NCBI GenBank assembly: GCA_037903475.1
Contig: JBAJFG010000068.1
Span: 558,001 to 622,000 of the forward strand
Reading direction: 5' to 3'
DNA length: 64,000 nt
Source: Ancylostoma caninum
Taxonomy: Eukaryota > Nematoda > Chromadorea > Rhabditida > Ancylostomatidae
The notes under the pieces: model-generated
The model's input: the letters and a program-made list of their open reading frames with translations, nothing else
What the model was told of the DNA's origin: nothing
The model's database searches: none
Position numbers and translations under genes: made by a program
In this document: positions 1 to 13,321 of the stretch, one piece after another
Layout: every line of letters starts with the position of its first letter
Numbering within the stretch: the first letter of the stretch is position 1

Positions 1-266
1 TAGATAAAAAGTAAACATATAGTAGGGCAGATTTCTCTTCAGTAGCCGAAGATGCGGAAACAAGAAAAAACAACCATGAATGACAATACTTGAGAAAAGA
101 TGTCATCGAATCCAGCGGTGAGCTGCAGGTCAGGGATGAGCGGATTATTTGTATCCCATACCCGTTTAACCGTTATTCATAGACTTCTGCTATCCGTAAC
201 TGGTTCATTGTATGGTAATGACACGCTACTTGAGTCCTGCACCCTATCAACACGACGAAGGAGATA

Positions 267-521
267 CAGTGAGCGTTGATGGCGGTGCGTTTTCGGCGGA
301 CATGAGAAGTACGCGGAGCGGCCGCTCCGCTCGCGCTAGAATAGGTGCTGCAGTGGCAGATCAGGGTTTTCTTCATGGTTTTTCATCATATTTGATGTTA
401 ACCATCACCATTTCAAAAAAAACCTAAGTTTGTCGTTGCTGAGTGGATTTCAGCGGGGACGCAGCGGTCGTGCAGCGTGCTTCTCTAGGCTGCGGAAACC
501 CACCCTCATTGACGCTTACTG
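267..521. mobile_element. CAGTGAGC MITE, related family
   Basis: Left end CAGTGAGCGTTGATGGCGG and right end (reverse complemented) CAGTAAGCGTCAATGAGGG, about 255 bp, with GC-rich inner arms. TA precedes it; the right flank reads AA. A half copy lies at 5575-5660. Confidence 0.65.
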
Positions 522-1896
522 AACGTAAATACGTATTAGTGCGTGCATTTGCCTATTGACTAAAAGTGGTGCAAGTGCCTCTCCAACACAAGAAAAAAGT
601 TCAACAGATCTTCCAAGGACAGCTCATAGAACGTTCATTGCTGAAAGAAACTTCAGCGGTCAAGGACCGCGCGCACGCATCTCATCACTTGTTTTCACAG
701 GTTTTAATAGGATGCTGGAGGATCGGACGAGAATGACGATCGTGGATTCTTAGACAATCTTATAAAATACATTGGAAGAATTTGGTTACCTATTCTCTAG
801 GGAAGAAAGGGAGGGGCATGTCCAAGTAACCACCTCTGCAGATTGCTTTTTAATATTGTTACAGCTGTCACCAGGAATTCTACGTAACCCTAGCACTTTG
901 CCACAAAGTGTATTTTACTGCTGTTGTACTGCTGTTGTATGGATAGGATTATAGAATTTGTTCAGGTGATTGATTTCAATGTGCACAGCTCGTCCAAACA
1001 GAGAATGTGGGGTGGAATGTACTAGAACATTAATTTTTCCTGGCCAAAATCAGAAAATTCATTATTCTTATAGTTAGCTTTTTCACACGAGCTCATGTTG
1101 ATTGGGTTCTAGCATAAGCTTTCGCTGTTTCGCATAGGGGTCTTCAAAGTCTTCTTATGAATGTTTACTACTTACTACTGTTAGCTCTCCCACCAAATCA
1201 TAAGCCAATTTGGTGTGAGTGGTCATGTGAACATCGTTCTAAGACATTTCCCTTTGCCAAATTTTGAAAACGTTATTAATTTTAGTTACAACCACATATT
1301 TATACTACATATACCATGCAACCACATCTACCAGTAGCCCTCGATTCATTTGATTCAGCGCATAGATAGTACCTTTTGCATCACTGGCGAGTACTTGGAT
1401 AACCTAAGAAATTTCCCGATTCAAAATCAACGCTCAGTCTTTTTTCACATCATCTTTTGGTAATCAGTGTAAGAACCTGCCATTTACCACAAGATTTGGA
1501 CATAGTCGCTCCCATGTTATTAGAAGACATCAAAATTGACCTCCTACGTTCTTCCTTTTTGTTTCTTCGTTGTTTTGTTTGTAATACAATTCGAATGTTC
1601 TTTTTGTCACTAGATGCCTCTAGTTGGCTTGCGCACCCCGAGTGCACCAATAAATAAATAAATAAATATTTCCCATTATCGGAAGAGTCCTATATGCACG
1701 AATGAGACTGTACAAGTTCTAGCCTTCCTGCCATGCGGACGAGTTTTTTAGGTAAAAAATTGGATTAATGGAATAGATGGGAAGGAAGGCTTTCTTTTGC
1801 CTCGTCATCGGAACGCGATACCATTTTCCACCAAGAAATCCTCCACATTTGTCCGGTTTTACCCACCTAATCCCATTCCCGAAAACTCTGCATTAC
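522..1896. other. No gene seen
   Basis: AT-rich sequence with a short AATA run at 1647-1667 and only small frames lacking splice context. A tiny phase-compatible exon candidate at 1897-1942 (minus) borders it. Confidence 0.5.
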
Positions 1897-2072
1897 GTGT
1901 ACAGGAGAATGGATGGGAAGCGCTGTACACGCGACAAAATACCTGTGCAATTGCAAGAATTGGCGAATCTTGCTAGTTCCCAGTTTTTCTAGATGAATCG
2001 CTTCACAAACCCGCAAAACATAAGTAGCAAATTACTGGTGGGAAGTGACAGCAGTGGTACAAGACCGCTCAC

Positions 2073-2138
2073 CTCCTTGCTGTGAAGAAATCACAGTTAT
2101 GTGTGACTAATCTCGCTTCACATACCAAAATAAAGAAG
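2073..2138 (-). CDS. Candidate exon following 2753-3045
   Basis: The acceptor CGCTTTAG and the donor GAG|GTGAGC enclose 66 bases that continue the frame of the exon above (phase 2 in, phase 2 out). Confidence 0.3.
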
Positions 2139-2752
2139 CTAAAGCGAGTTATTAAGAGGACAATATGTACTAGCTCAGGAAGAGTAAACAACACCTCCCT
2201 AACGGTGCACGTCAACGAAACTTTACAATTAGTCACTTGCATTAATCGCCTTATCCACCCACGGATGGATCCGCTCGAATTGAGCCATCCATCATGGACG
2301 AAAAACAATTACTAAAATAGGTATTAATTTTCATTCAAATAACTCTAATGATAGGTATGCAATGCGGAACAAAAAAGTCATGGTGGAAAACGGCACTATT
2401 CGCCTAGCTCTACCCAAAAATCTATTATAGTTCCCACCCAAACTTTCCCTACGGTGTTATCATCTGAAGCGGTAATCGCAAAAATCATGTACACCTTATC
2501 CCGTCACACAGTATTTGTGACTACGGTAGGTATACAGTAGAAGCGATATAGCGGTACGGTGCAATATGAGAGTGATTTTCGTGATCAACGCATCAAATGA
2601 GCTCCAGAAGGGAACTGCCATCAGAATCTCCGGAAATTTCCATTAATTTTCATATTGTTAGAACTTCATGGAAAGGACAACTAACTGTTTATCGGATGAA
2701 GCAGAGCAGGAAGTAAAGTGAAGAGGTGTATCTCCTCATTCTGCACGCTTAC

Positions 2753-3045
2753 CTCCCACAAAAAGCAAAGATAAATTGAAGGAGAGCCGAAACAAGCGGA
2801 AGCACACGACTGCACCCAAAGAACATTGCGTCTCTGAGCGAATATGCACGTCGAATGCTGGCCAGCTGTTCTGCTGGCTCAAGTGCACTAGTGAATTCGC
2901 TCATAATTTCAGAGCAATTTCGTATCTCAAGCGGTGAAAGTGCCCTTCGAGAATGTCGTACATGCCACATAATATAGCATAAAGATCGAATGATCCGGAA
3001 CCAGGTGCTCATAAAATCCCAGGAAATGAAAAGCGGAATGTTCAC
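2753..3045 (-). CDS. Candidate exon of an unrecognised gene
   Basis: An open minus-strand frame runs to a strong donor (GAG|GTAAGC at 2752). It contains LEIRNCSEIMSEFTSALEP and a hydrophobic end (VLPLVSALLQFIFAF), ending in phase 2. Downstream candidates 2138-2073 (FFILVCEARLV..., donor GTGAGC) and 1942-1897 fit the phases in turn. I recognise no family. The phase agreement and donors are the only support, and no start or end was found. Confidence 0.35.
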
Positions 3046-3059
3046 ATGGAAAGCAAATG

Positions 3060-5570
3060 AACATCGGATTTAGCACTTTGACGTCGATTTGGTACGATGT
3101 GGTATTTCTTCGCAGAATGATCGATTACATTGCATTTGACTGGAACAAATTGTTGCTTATCTCCTGAGGAAAAGAAGAAAACTGCTGAAACTTTTCGCAG
3201 AAAAGAATGAAACATCACCGTTCATCAAGAAGCGTTCCTAAGAGATAGGAACCTGAAAATTACGACCGTCTGATTGGCTGACATTCAAGAAGTGTCAGCG
3301 CAGAGATTTGCGCACGCAATTGAATGTAAGTGCCCAGGCATCACGCGATTCTTTAGATTTGCTGAAGGTTTAATGACCTCGAGCAAAGAAAAAGCAGGCG
3401 GATATTTGCAGAGGGAAGGAAACATTCATGCAGGAAGGTTAATGCATTGGAAAAGAGAATGTGGCTGGTATAGAAGAAACAGGGTCTTCAAAACGGCATG
3501 GCCTCATAGTAAAGTGTCGTGGAGGTAAGCTGAACTCAAAAACTCAGCACCACGAAGGTGATGATTGCATACCAGCTCACATCCACGAAGTATAGCAGAT
3601 CATTGCCACTCCTTCCATGTTCTTTTTCTGTCAATACAGGCAGCTATTTCCTACCGCTAATGCTATTTTTGAGCTGCTTATACTGTTTTCTTGAAATGCA
3701 GCTAAAAAACAGCGTCACTGCTTGTTTCCCGCTGTTTTTCTTGTCTCCTCGGGGAATTCAGTGCTTATCAAATACGTGCTTCTCGAATTTCTCAGCTTCA
3801 AGTCATGCCATGAGTTAAGAGTCCCGTATCCCGCCCATCAACAAAGCCGGTGTTAGAGGAGTTGCAGGTGAGGTCAAGTCATTTTTATGTATTATTCTTG
3901 TAACTCTCCATTGAAATCTATGTCTTATTACATGTGGCCGAACTTCTTTTCACCATTCGTTTTCAGCCGCGACGTTCGTGCCCACAGTTACGAGGATGGC
4001 GCCATATAATTTAGGTTGATTCCCAGCACTGTCAGCTTCTAATGGTTTTGGGTAGCTGAAGCGATTTTTCATCATCTTCTTTCTAGAAACAATCAAAAAG
4101 ACCCCGATCCGATTACAATACCGAAAACGACGAGGATATCGATGTCATCTAGTGAGTTATTATCTTTTCACATACATATACATCACATAAACTTGAAATA
4201 CTTGTTTTTCTTTCAAAATTAAATCCTTTTTCAAGGCAGTAATGTTTTGAGAATGTGCTATACGACCTTGCCGATGGTAGACAGTTGCTCTGCCACATAA
4301 ATTCCAATTCTTCTACTGCGTCTACCTAAAACGTTCTCAACGGTGCTTATAAATTGATTTGTTGTTAGTTTGTTGAGTTTAGTTTTATGGTATTCTTTAC
4401 TTTTCCTTGTTTAAAGTTCTCTTCCTCATTGGAAGCATTTCTTTCCTTACTCGTTATCCGATGTCGTTATCCGAAATTGTTCTAGAAACGACTGTATTCA
4501 TCTAATGAGCTCTATGTCTTTTTCGCTAGATGCCGATTTTGCTATGTATTGTCACATGATTATATAAATTTCCTTGTTAGATGTCGATCTTGCTATTTGT
4601 AGTCAATGCATGCTTTACTCTCATCCGCAGACGAGTAAATCATGACCTTACCCCTTGAAAACATGAATAGAACTTCAAATGGAGTCATTTCAGGACGAAA
4701 TGAAAGAATTTCGACGAAAGGGGCGTCCTCTGCATTCCTGCTATTGAGTCCGCGGGCGACCCGAGACCCACCACCGGCCACGCCGCGGCCGCTTTACGGC
4801 TCATCCGCGATCTTAGGCGGCGGGTCGGCCGTTCTTATTGTCTGAGAGCATAGTGCTTCTCGAAAAGACTGATTCCGTGACTGCAGAAATGCGGTGCGAC
4901 CTGAACGATGGATGCGGAGAGGGCATGCTCCAAGTGGGAGGATCGAGTAGTTCCCGGCGCGATTTCGCAGCCGAGACGCTATGAAACCGCATGCGCAATC
5001 CGTCTACTTTTCGACAAGGTTGTACAGTAGGAGTTTCGAGTCCTTATATAGTAAGAGTTAATAGTCCTTATACAATTCAAACATCACGACCTCTACCATG
5101 GAGCAGTGGTGATATCTACTTCAGCCTCGTAAGCTTTGATAGTAATGTACCTCTGAAATGCATTTCTGGCACAAAAAATAGTGTGATGCCTTGTTTTCAA
5201 GTTTAAAATGCGTCATTCTAACCATTTGGACCTACCTACTTGGAATACCTTGTGCCTTAACACTTATTCGAGCAATTCATTTTGCCAGATATTTAGGGGG
5301 ACTTCCGAGGATTTATTCGTTCACTTAAGAAAACTGTTTACTCCAATAAGGGGTGAGAGGAAGGGTGCACAGGACACACTTTGTGGAGAGACTCAGAAGT
5401 CTTCCGTGCCTCAGCGACTCTCCTTGACTATACCAGTTACGGACAATTAAATTTTCGCCGTCAAGTCGAAAACGCTATTGTAAGGATAGTCGTAGCATGA
5501 AACATAGAGTTGATCCGAGAAAATGACAGAGAAGAGTTGGAAAATAAAATGGATTCAAAAGATTAAAACA
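3060..5570. other. No confident gene
   Basis: A plus-strand piece at about 3812-3869 ending in GCAG|GTGAGG and another at 3967-4012 agree in phase but encode under 20 residues each. A frame ending DYNTENDEDIDVI-stop (about 4087-4152) looks like a protein end but does not join them. Confidence 0.35.
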
Positions 5571-5574
5571 AATA

Positions 5575-5660
5575 CAATGAGCATCGATGGTGGTGCGTTT
5601 TTTGCGAACTCGACAAGCGCGCTGCGTGACCGCGCCGCTCGCGCTGGATTCCTCGCCGTG
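5575..5660 (+). repeat. Partial copy of the CAGTGAGC MITE
   Basis: CAATGAGCATCGATGGTGGTGCG after TA, followed by the GC-rich arm CGCGCTGCGTGACCGCGCC. No matching right end was found nearby. Confidence 0.5.
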
Positions 5661-6087
5661 ACAACCAACCATAAAGTTCTCTTGATTGTTAGTCAGTTTT
5701 CTTGATAGTTGGCATCAAATAGGGTGGAGAACGAGAGAGAAGAGTTGTAACACAGCTTCCTTGACATTGCTGATTGCTTGTCGACCGCGCAAAAAAGCCG
5801 AACGCGTCGCATTTCTGGCCGAAACGGATTCACCAACAAACACTGGTCAAATGCGGAACGGGATGTAAAAACTGAACTCTTGGCCGGTGCGATTATTCCA
5901 CGAGAAGACTGCGCACGCGCGCGCGAAAAACTTCGTGAATGATCACGTGCACAACCATGTGTTTAACGAACGGTAGCGCTGAGAACATCGGCAAATACAA
6001 GGGGAAAACTTTGCTCACAACGATACTGAACTACTACCAACTTCCGGCCAGAAATCTATTGAGTGACCATTGCCTGGACGCATAAAT

Positions 6088-6170
6088 GAAATTACCCAGG
6101 ATAAATGTGTCGACGCCTGTTAGGAATGGGTAAATTTGTTTGTGTTAACACACTTGCCCTGGGTAATTTC
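6088..6170. repeat. Palindromic ATTACCC/GGGTAAT MITE
   Basis: GAAATTACCCAGGATAAATGTGT on the left pairs with ACACACTTGCCCTGGGTAATTTC on the right. One of at least six copies in the window. Confidence 0.65.
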
Positions 6171-6199
6171 AAGGTTGCACGCGGCACCAGGAAAGGAAA

Positions 6200-8110
6200 G
6201 ATTTGTCCCCAACATTGAAACCTACCGGAAAAAGTAACTAAAAGCTATGGCAAACCGAATGTTAATGGAGAAATTGTCCCATCTAGAGTGTGATGTTGTC
6301 TAGGTTTAGTCCCCGCCATTCATCATCCATCTATTCCACTTGAATAGCCATCCACGCTAAATTTCTTTCTCAACGCCCGGCTGCTACGTGGGAATTTGAA
6401 AACAGCGACAAGAAGTTGTTCACTATAATGAATGCATGTGGAACCATTTCCGACAAAGAAACCAGCAAAGAATTCGAGCCCGTTCAACAACAAACTGTCG
6501 TGTTAATTGATTTTACCGTTCATCACATTGTTGCGACGAACAATGGCGAGCAATTACAAACCAGGCTCTTATGAGGTTGATCGTGAAAAAGACTCAGTTG
6601 AAGAAGATAGAGTGCACTGGAGCTGAACAATTAGCAGGCAAACAAATCGGCAATTGACGACGTTGAGAGGGCAGTTTGAATGAAAAATGAACATTGCTAC
6701 AAATGGAATGTTGATGTGGCTATGTCGATTACCTCGGACAATGGGACTGCGATAAATGTGCAGTAGGAGCGCAGTGGGAACAGCGTAATACCTGAAGTAA
6801 TACCTGCTGTGGTTATGGTCCCGTTTGGTCCGCTGCTAAAGCTTCCCTGTTTTAGTAGCGTTTTAGGAGGAATGGATGGCAGCAATTGAGGGGACGATGG
6901 CAGCAAATGAGAGGGGAAATCCTCAGGCTTTGCACTCACGTATTGTGCTGTAGTTTTGGTTGTGCTGTTTGAGTGCGAAAAAGAGGACCCAAAGTTTGCC
7001 AATTTAGGAAAATCGTCGAACAAACCATGTGAGAGGCGACAAAGCACACGAGAGTGAAATAACAATCTATTAAACACGAAAACACAACAATAGAAGATGA
7101 AATATGTTCACTAGAAATAAACTGGAGGGCGATGGGTGGGGGGGGGGGGGTCGATCGACGGAAGGTGGGGAGGGGGCGTAGGAACAAAAGGTAGCTCCAG
7201 CAGTGTGTCCTCACTTGTCTGAAAGTTACTCTAATCTGGAGTTCCCTTAGGCGTCTTCCGCCAGGTGCCTCAATAAACATCTCCACCGCTCACAAGGCGC
7301 GCCTTTTGGAGCAAGCCATTGTCGCTCGGACCCAGCCATTTAGTCGCTACCGTCTCCACAAGCGTGCGCTTGGATCGAACATAGCCAGTCCCGTCGCCAT
7401 CCATCTACACACAGAAGCTCGAAACAGTTCGTTTAATATCGTAGTCCACAGTACACAAGACGCTCCCCATCAAACACATGGACGTGACATGGATGACAAA
7501 CACCTGAGGCTGAACTCCGGCGTGGCCGTAGCCAGCCACCTTTCGCCAGCCAGATTTGGCCAACGACATGTATATTGTGAACACGGTATCTCAGAACGAA
7601 TATCTTGGAGCACAAATATTCTATTCATTTTGGGCGGCCACATTTGGCCCTCTTTTGAAAAGTGGCCAAAATCTTCACTAAGAAACACAGCTGCAACTTT
7701 GCATAGAGGGATTAGTTTAGGTACTGTACACTAAAATCGAATCCATTTCGTATAATAAGCTCACTTCAGTTGGACTATGGTAGGTACACTGGCGAATATG
7801 GTATCTCGCAGAACTTTCTGAAACTGCGCATAGACTGTTTTTTGAGGTGCTGAACGCAACTATCAATGTCATTTTGCATGATGTTGCCGTTTTCCTGCTG
7901 AAATCAGCATTTCTCCCGAATTCTGGCCTGCCAGAGGTGGCTTCCGGCTACGCCGGAATTCGGCTTCTGTTCACACCAACAAGCTCTCTGGCATGATAAG
8001 GCACAGCAAGAGAAAAATTTGTGTAGGAGGTTTGGCAGGCTTTTAATTACATCTGGTTGTTGCTGAAACAACAGACGTTCCCTACCAAAGAACTTGACAA
8101 CTTCCCAATA
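6200..8110. other. No confident gene
   Basis: Contains a G run (7138-7150) like that of the poly-G MITEs and several long but featureless frames on both strands. Minus-strand pieces near 6740-6960 have GT/AG borders but give no recognisable protein. Confidence 0.35.
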
Positions 8111-8114
8111 ATGG

Positions 8115-8194
8115 TTTCCATGTGCTGTCCAAACTGGTTGAAATTTGTGTTACCGCCCACACAAATTTCAACCAGTTTGGACAGCACATGGAAA
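8115..8194. repeat. Perfect 36-bp inverted repeat with 8-base loop
   Basis: 8115-8150 is the exact reverse complement of 8159-8194; the loop is TACCGCCC. No mismatch in 36 pairs. I see no flanking duplication and no copy elsewhere in the window. It could be a fold-back insertion, a recent inverted duplication or a small-RNA hairpin. Confidence 0.9.
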
Positions 8195-8280
8195 AACAGT
8201 TGTTTTTATTATCTCGAGAAGAACAGCTAAGTTTCGATCTAAGGTTGCACTACGTGTTTACAATTGCTCAAGTAGCATAT

Positions 8281-8312
8281 CTATTTATTTATTCATTTAT
8301 TTATTTATTTAT
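8281..8312 (+). repeat. TTTA microsatellite
   Basis: Seven to eight TTTA units, one read as TTCA. Confidence 0.8.
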
Positions 8313-9368
8313 GTCGCGACATCGTGCGACTCTTTTCTGCCACAGCTACGTTCGCCAGGTCGCTGCGCGCATGGTCCCCAAGATCCTCCAAATTAGGCTC
8401 CGCCCCTCCGTCGCAAGCTCATAAATAGGCGATGCGCCAGTGCTGAAGGTCCTTTCGTCGTCACTCCTTCGCGGGGAAAGGGTTGCCAACAGCGGATGAT
8501 GGTTTGATGATGGTCACATGTGTCGATTCCAACAGTACACAGGCGACGGGAAACAGGAAGGAGCAACTCCAAGTCTGAGGTAACTCGACGTCAGTAAGGT
8601 CTGCTCGGAGGCGTTGAGCACCTGCTTGCACTGCCTGCTTGTCCAAGCGGTTAAGGAGTTTGTGCTCGCTATGTCCCCTGGTGACTGAGTTGACTGGATC
8701 CTCCCCTAAGTTTTTATATTGCATATTTGTGTTCATATTATGCGGGCCATGAATTTGGGCAGTTTTATGTGTTTGTGTTGTGTAGCAAGAGCTACAGACG
8801 GGTCCTGCAAATGTAGCGATTGTATAATCAGTACAGGCACCATCATGAATATGTGCAGCACTGGCTGGAGATGGTGGCAGCTCTCTTGCATATCATATGT
8901 GTCGTACTATTGTGGCCACATGAGTCAGTGTCAGTACATCTGAGGATGTGCCAGGAACCAGTTGTGTAACAGTGTGTGTTGATATGGTCGGTAGCTTAGG
9001 GGCCTCCATTGTAGTTGTGCTTTGCACTGCGTAGCAGGGAGATTCATGCATTCTATCGACGCAAACCAATCGTGTTACCAACCCTGGCGGATTACATTCC
9101 TCTTGTATCAGCCGTCGTTCCTCGCCTGTCACTTACAACGATGCTCGACTTTGTGGTTCTCTGGGCTACGTAATGGGTGAAACGAGGAATCATTTATTTG
9201 CTACACTCAGTAGTGGGCCAAAAAAAAGCAGTAAACGATTAGTTCCGCGCTCAAGCAAAGTAAGACTCCTTTGAACAAAGTAAGGCTTGCCTCCCAGTAG
9301 TTCAGTGTATGCTATTCGATTTGTACCTACAATTATAAATCGAACTGAAATAGACTAATGGAATATGG

Positions 9369-9636
9369 CAGTGGCGGACGCAGAAAGTGGGCCGGTGGGG
9401 GGGGGGGAGACGTAGGAAAAATGTGGCGTCTCCGCCGCTTTGGGGACCCAGATGGGAAATAAAATCAATAAAAGTATTCATTATAATAAAAAATAATTAA
9501 TAAAAATAAATTAGAAAATAACAACGAAAACAAACAATCAAAAACAAACTAATACAAGATTCTTATTTGTATTGTAAAAATTGTTTAAAAATTTGGCTAC
9601 CCATACCCAACCCCCCCCTTCGCATCCGTCACACTG
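9369..9636. mobile_element. Poly-G MITE, copy 1
   Basis: Left CAGTGGCGGACGCAGA, right (reverse complemented) CAGTGTGACGGATGCGA. A run of G lies inside the left end (9397-9407) and a run of C inside the right end (9610-9618), so the arms pair through G:C runs. The middle is AT-rich with no gene. Confidence 0.65.
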
Positions 9637-10689
9637 AAATATGGGGATGCGCAGAGGACTAGAGTGCTATGACGCGGATGGCGCGGCCCACAAGAGCGGG
9701 TTCAGACAGGTGTAGCCTCCTGTAAAGCAACTCATTGAAAGCCAAAAACCTTACTGAGGTCTCCATGAGTTTCTACCACGGAGGCACGTAAGATTTCCAC
9801 TTGGAAGCTGTAAATCTGATGAGAAATATCGCGCCATAATCTCTTCCGCATTAGCAGTAACGTTATCCACTAACCGTACATGCCCTAGAGGGCTTTGTTC
9901 CCAGAAATCTTTTGAATCTTTTATGTTCTAAGCTTTCCCTTCTGTGGTCGCCAAGCCTGATTACTGCAACACAAACAACTATGTACTGCAAGAATTCGGG
10001 TAGGAGGATGTTATTACCTTTATCTAGAATCTATGCTAAGAAGGATTCAAACATCGCAGCTCCTTATTTCCGCTGCTGTGGATGGGAACGGGTACAAAAC
10101 ACTTGACGGCGTCAATCGCCAGCGCATTTAAATTGAAAGTAATTGCGTGCAAGTGCATTTCTTTCTTCTGCAGAGCCGATCGAAACGTATGAGTTGAGCG
10201 TCTCTACCCTCTTCAGGACATTTTAGTCCTAATAAAATGTGTAATAGAGTCTGAGGAAAGCGACAATCGCGTGCATAAGCATGTAAGTTATATAGCATTG
10301 AGGTGAAAATTACACAAAGGTCGGGGAAGAGAATGGCAAAATGCATCTGGCTATCGATTCTGCACGTCCGGTTGTTGAACAGCATGAGGCATGCAGAAAT
10401 CCACTGAGCGTTCGCTTTAGAGCGTCAACGAGCGCCTACTCATACGAAAACTCATGCAAAAACCTGTAACCCTCTGCACGTAATCTAGATTATTGCCATC
10501 AGGAAAAAGTGTGAAAACATTTATTGATAAAATGGAAGCGTTTCCATCTTGGATTGATGTTTACAACTCCCACAAAAATTTAAACTTCAAAGCTTTGTTC
10601 CAACACAGGAGTTGCGGATGAAAATTCGAAGGGCTGTAAAATTTCGGCCCGCACTGGTGCATGTATATATATTTATGCATGTACATTGT

Positions 10690-11215
10690 CTGCGAGCGAA
10701 CCATCAAGCGATGCGCCGATGAATACGTCTACTTAGGGCGACTGATTAACTTGGACAACGACTTGAAGCCTGAGATTATCAGGAGGTCGAGAAGCTGCGT
10801 GGGCCGCGTTCAACACCATCAAGCCTGCTGTGTCTGAAATAAAGAACTAGAAGTTGAGCGCTGAAATGTTCATGAGCAGCTTCATTCTGGCTCTGTGTTA
10901 CGCAAGCAAGACGTGGACACTGTCGCAAACTTGGAGGCACAGCTGAAGATCGCGCAGGTCCACTGACATAGTTATTGTCGACTACACGCTGCGTAGACAA
11001 CGATGCAAAGGGCTTCACAATTCTGACATCCGCTTTCTCTTTCTGTCACATACTCACTCGAAGACGCGAATCACTCAAAGCACTGTTGGGCCGGACACGC
11101 AATGAGAAGAACGACGGACGATATAGCAAGTCAGTCATTGAATGGTACCCGTGTGGAAGGAAGCGCATCCTTGGCAGATCTCCAACGAGTTGGAACGACT
11201 CCCACTCGGTTTGAT
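10690..11215 (+). mobile_element. Decayed RTE-like reverse transcriptase fragment
   Basis: DEYVYLGRLINLDNDL (10717-10764), ALCYASKTWTLS (about 10890-10925) and VIEWYPCGRKRILGRSPTSWND (about 11134-11200) lie in the order of an RTE C-terminal half, in differing frames and with stops. Confidence 0.6.
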
Positions 11216-11769
11216 TTAACATAGTTGATGACAGATTGGGGGGCCTCGTCCACTGTCCCACAATAGCTTAAACCAGAAATGATTGGGAAGGATGCTACGA
11301 TCCAAGGCAACCGCGGAGTTTAAAGCATAGATCAACCAAGTAACTAAGTGTAGTGCGTGATAAACTAAAACTGCTGCTCTCCACGGTGCATCCACAAGAA
11401 TGGCCATTACAATTATGTTTTATCGTAGTATCCAATTTTATCCATAGAGAACTCGATTTCATTGGAATGGATGAAAAGAAGTGGGAAAGTGCATGGGAAC
11501 TCATTAGCATGCTCAGCTGGATAAAAGTTGAATCACCATACCAATGAGCTAATAAAACTTTATGACATTTACAATACTTCTCGAGCTGCACCGCAACAGC
11601 ACATTCCAATTTGCAAACACAAAAATATTGGTGTTTCCATCCAGTGAAGGAGGAGCATTCATCGAGCAAGACCTTGTCAGTCTTCAAGAGGCACCAAGGT
11701 TTATTATGAAAATGAAAAACTGAATCTGTTCTCCTTGAGATGAACCATGGAGCAACACAATTTAAAGAT

Positions 11770-13300
11770 TAAGCACTGGCGGACACAGTGGCGAGAGCGC
11801 CTCCAACCCCATCCGAGAATGGGTCGCCGAATTTTGATGGTTTATTTTCATCATTATTTTCCCAGAAGTTTACTACCAATCATTTTATATTTGAATCAAT
11901 ATTTTCGTTATCTTCCGGGTCCCCAAAAAGGCGAAGTCCCACTTTTATTCCCACAGACTGTTCCTTCCAATAGCACCTATGATTTCCCATAAAAATGGAC
12001 AATAAGAAACATGAGAGGGGGAAACCACGGGTACTTCACACTCCCAATAATAGTGAATTTTCAAGTAATTCGCTCTCAAAAAATGTTTCTACTCTGAAAC
12101 AGAGCAGCAGTCAGTGGGTGGATGTGACCTGAAAACCAGATTAAAAGTGCTACAAATTGGCTGATACAAAAAGCGATGTAAAAATCCTACGACCAGAAAG
12201 GGGCTAGGGAGTGTGTCGACCGATCGTTCACAAGGGCGTAGGAAAAAAGTGAAGAGCAAACACGTTCAAACAGTATCGAGTGCTTTCTGGTCTCTATTGT
12301 ATACAAGGAGTAAATGATGGTTTCCCTCGAACTGGCCTTTTCTTCCCAAGCCTAAAAATCAAGTAATTCAACAGTTAGTCCGGTGAAAATGCGTGATGAT
12401 AAAATTGTAGAGGAAGGAAACAGGTTTCATAAGGTATAGGGCACGTTACGGAAAAATGGCGTTGAGGGAGGAAAAATCGGAACTGAAAAATCGTAAGGAC
12501 TTATGCTAGCATCTAATACGTAGGGAGCGTGTAAAAAGTAAAAGAAAACAAGCCTAAACACAAATCAAAAGCTAGAATGTAATGGCATGAAATTGCTTGA
12601 ATGTCCTTCACAAGCACATTTTTAAACGCCCTTTCACCTAACACCTACACAGACGACGTTGATAAAGTGTATACCCTTACTTGTGACTGTCAATTACGGC
12701 CGCGCTCAGAGCCCAATTAGTGTGGGCGAGCAACTCGGCCCATATAGAGGCGGCGCTTGCTTTGCGGTGCGAATGGATCCATGTCGAAAGCGGTTGGGGG
12801 ATGATACCCTTTAAGCACAAGGTCAGTAATAGAAAATTATTGCAGAATCACCAAGCATGTCCGATTTAAAAGGCGTATGCTTGCCGTAATTGTCCATCCC
12901 ACCTGTTTCCTTCTACGAAGATAGCACTAAAACACAGATCGACATCGTTCTAGCAGGATGATGCGGCCAGGACTGTGGTATGGGACAGATTATAGCCACA
13001 CGCCACCACTTCTAGTGACTCGTCAGGGAAGAGCGATGTGTTGAACACATCAGATCGGAAAGCAGCATAATTTGGAGAGTTCCGAGGGTTTAAAACAACA
13101 TATATGACTCAAAAACATCAGAATATCAGAGGTATGTGTGAGGGACAGAGCGACTGCTTAGAAGAAGATTGGACAAGCTTCGGCAAGCTTTTGATCATCC
13201 ACTGTCATATCCCTGCAACAGTTTCTCCAAGCACAGTATGACGATGCACACACGAGAGTCTGTTCCGGATTTTACGGTCGAAGTGCTGCATCGTCACCCT
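11770..13300. other. No gene seen
   Basis: Begins with ACTGGCGGACACAGTGGCG, resembling the poly-G MITE end. The rest shows only short frames. Confidence 0.4.
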
Positions 13301-13321
13301 GAAAGATTACTGTAGAGAAAG

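Noticed and set aside
7306..7734. 142-codon plus-strand frame
   Set aside because: No domain, signal or splice context, and strong overlapping frames on the other strand. It looks like chance in moderately GC-rich DNA.
11295..11687. 130-codon minus-strand frame
   Set aside because: Cysteine- and serine-rich with no pattern, no splice sites and no paralogue in the window.
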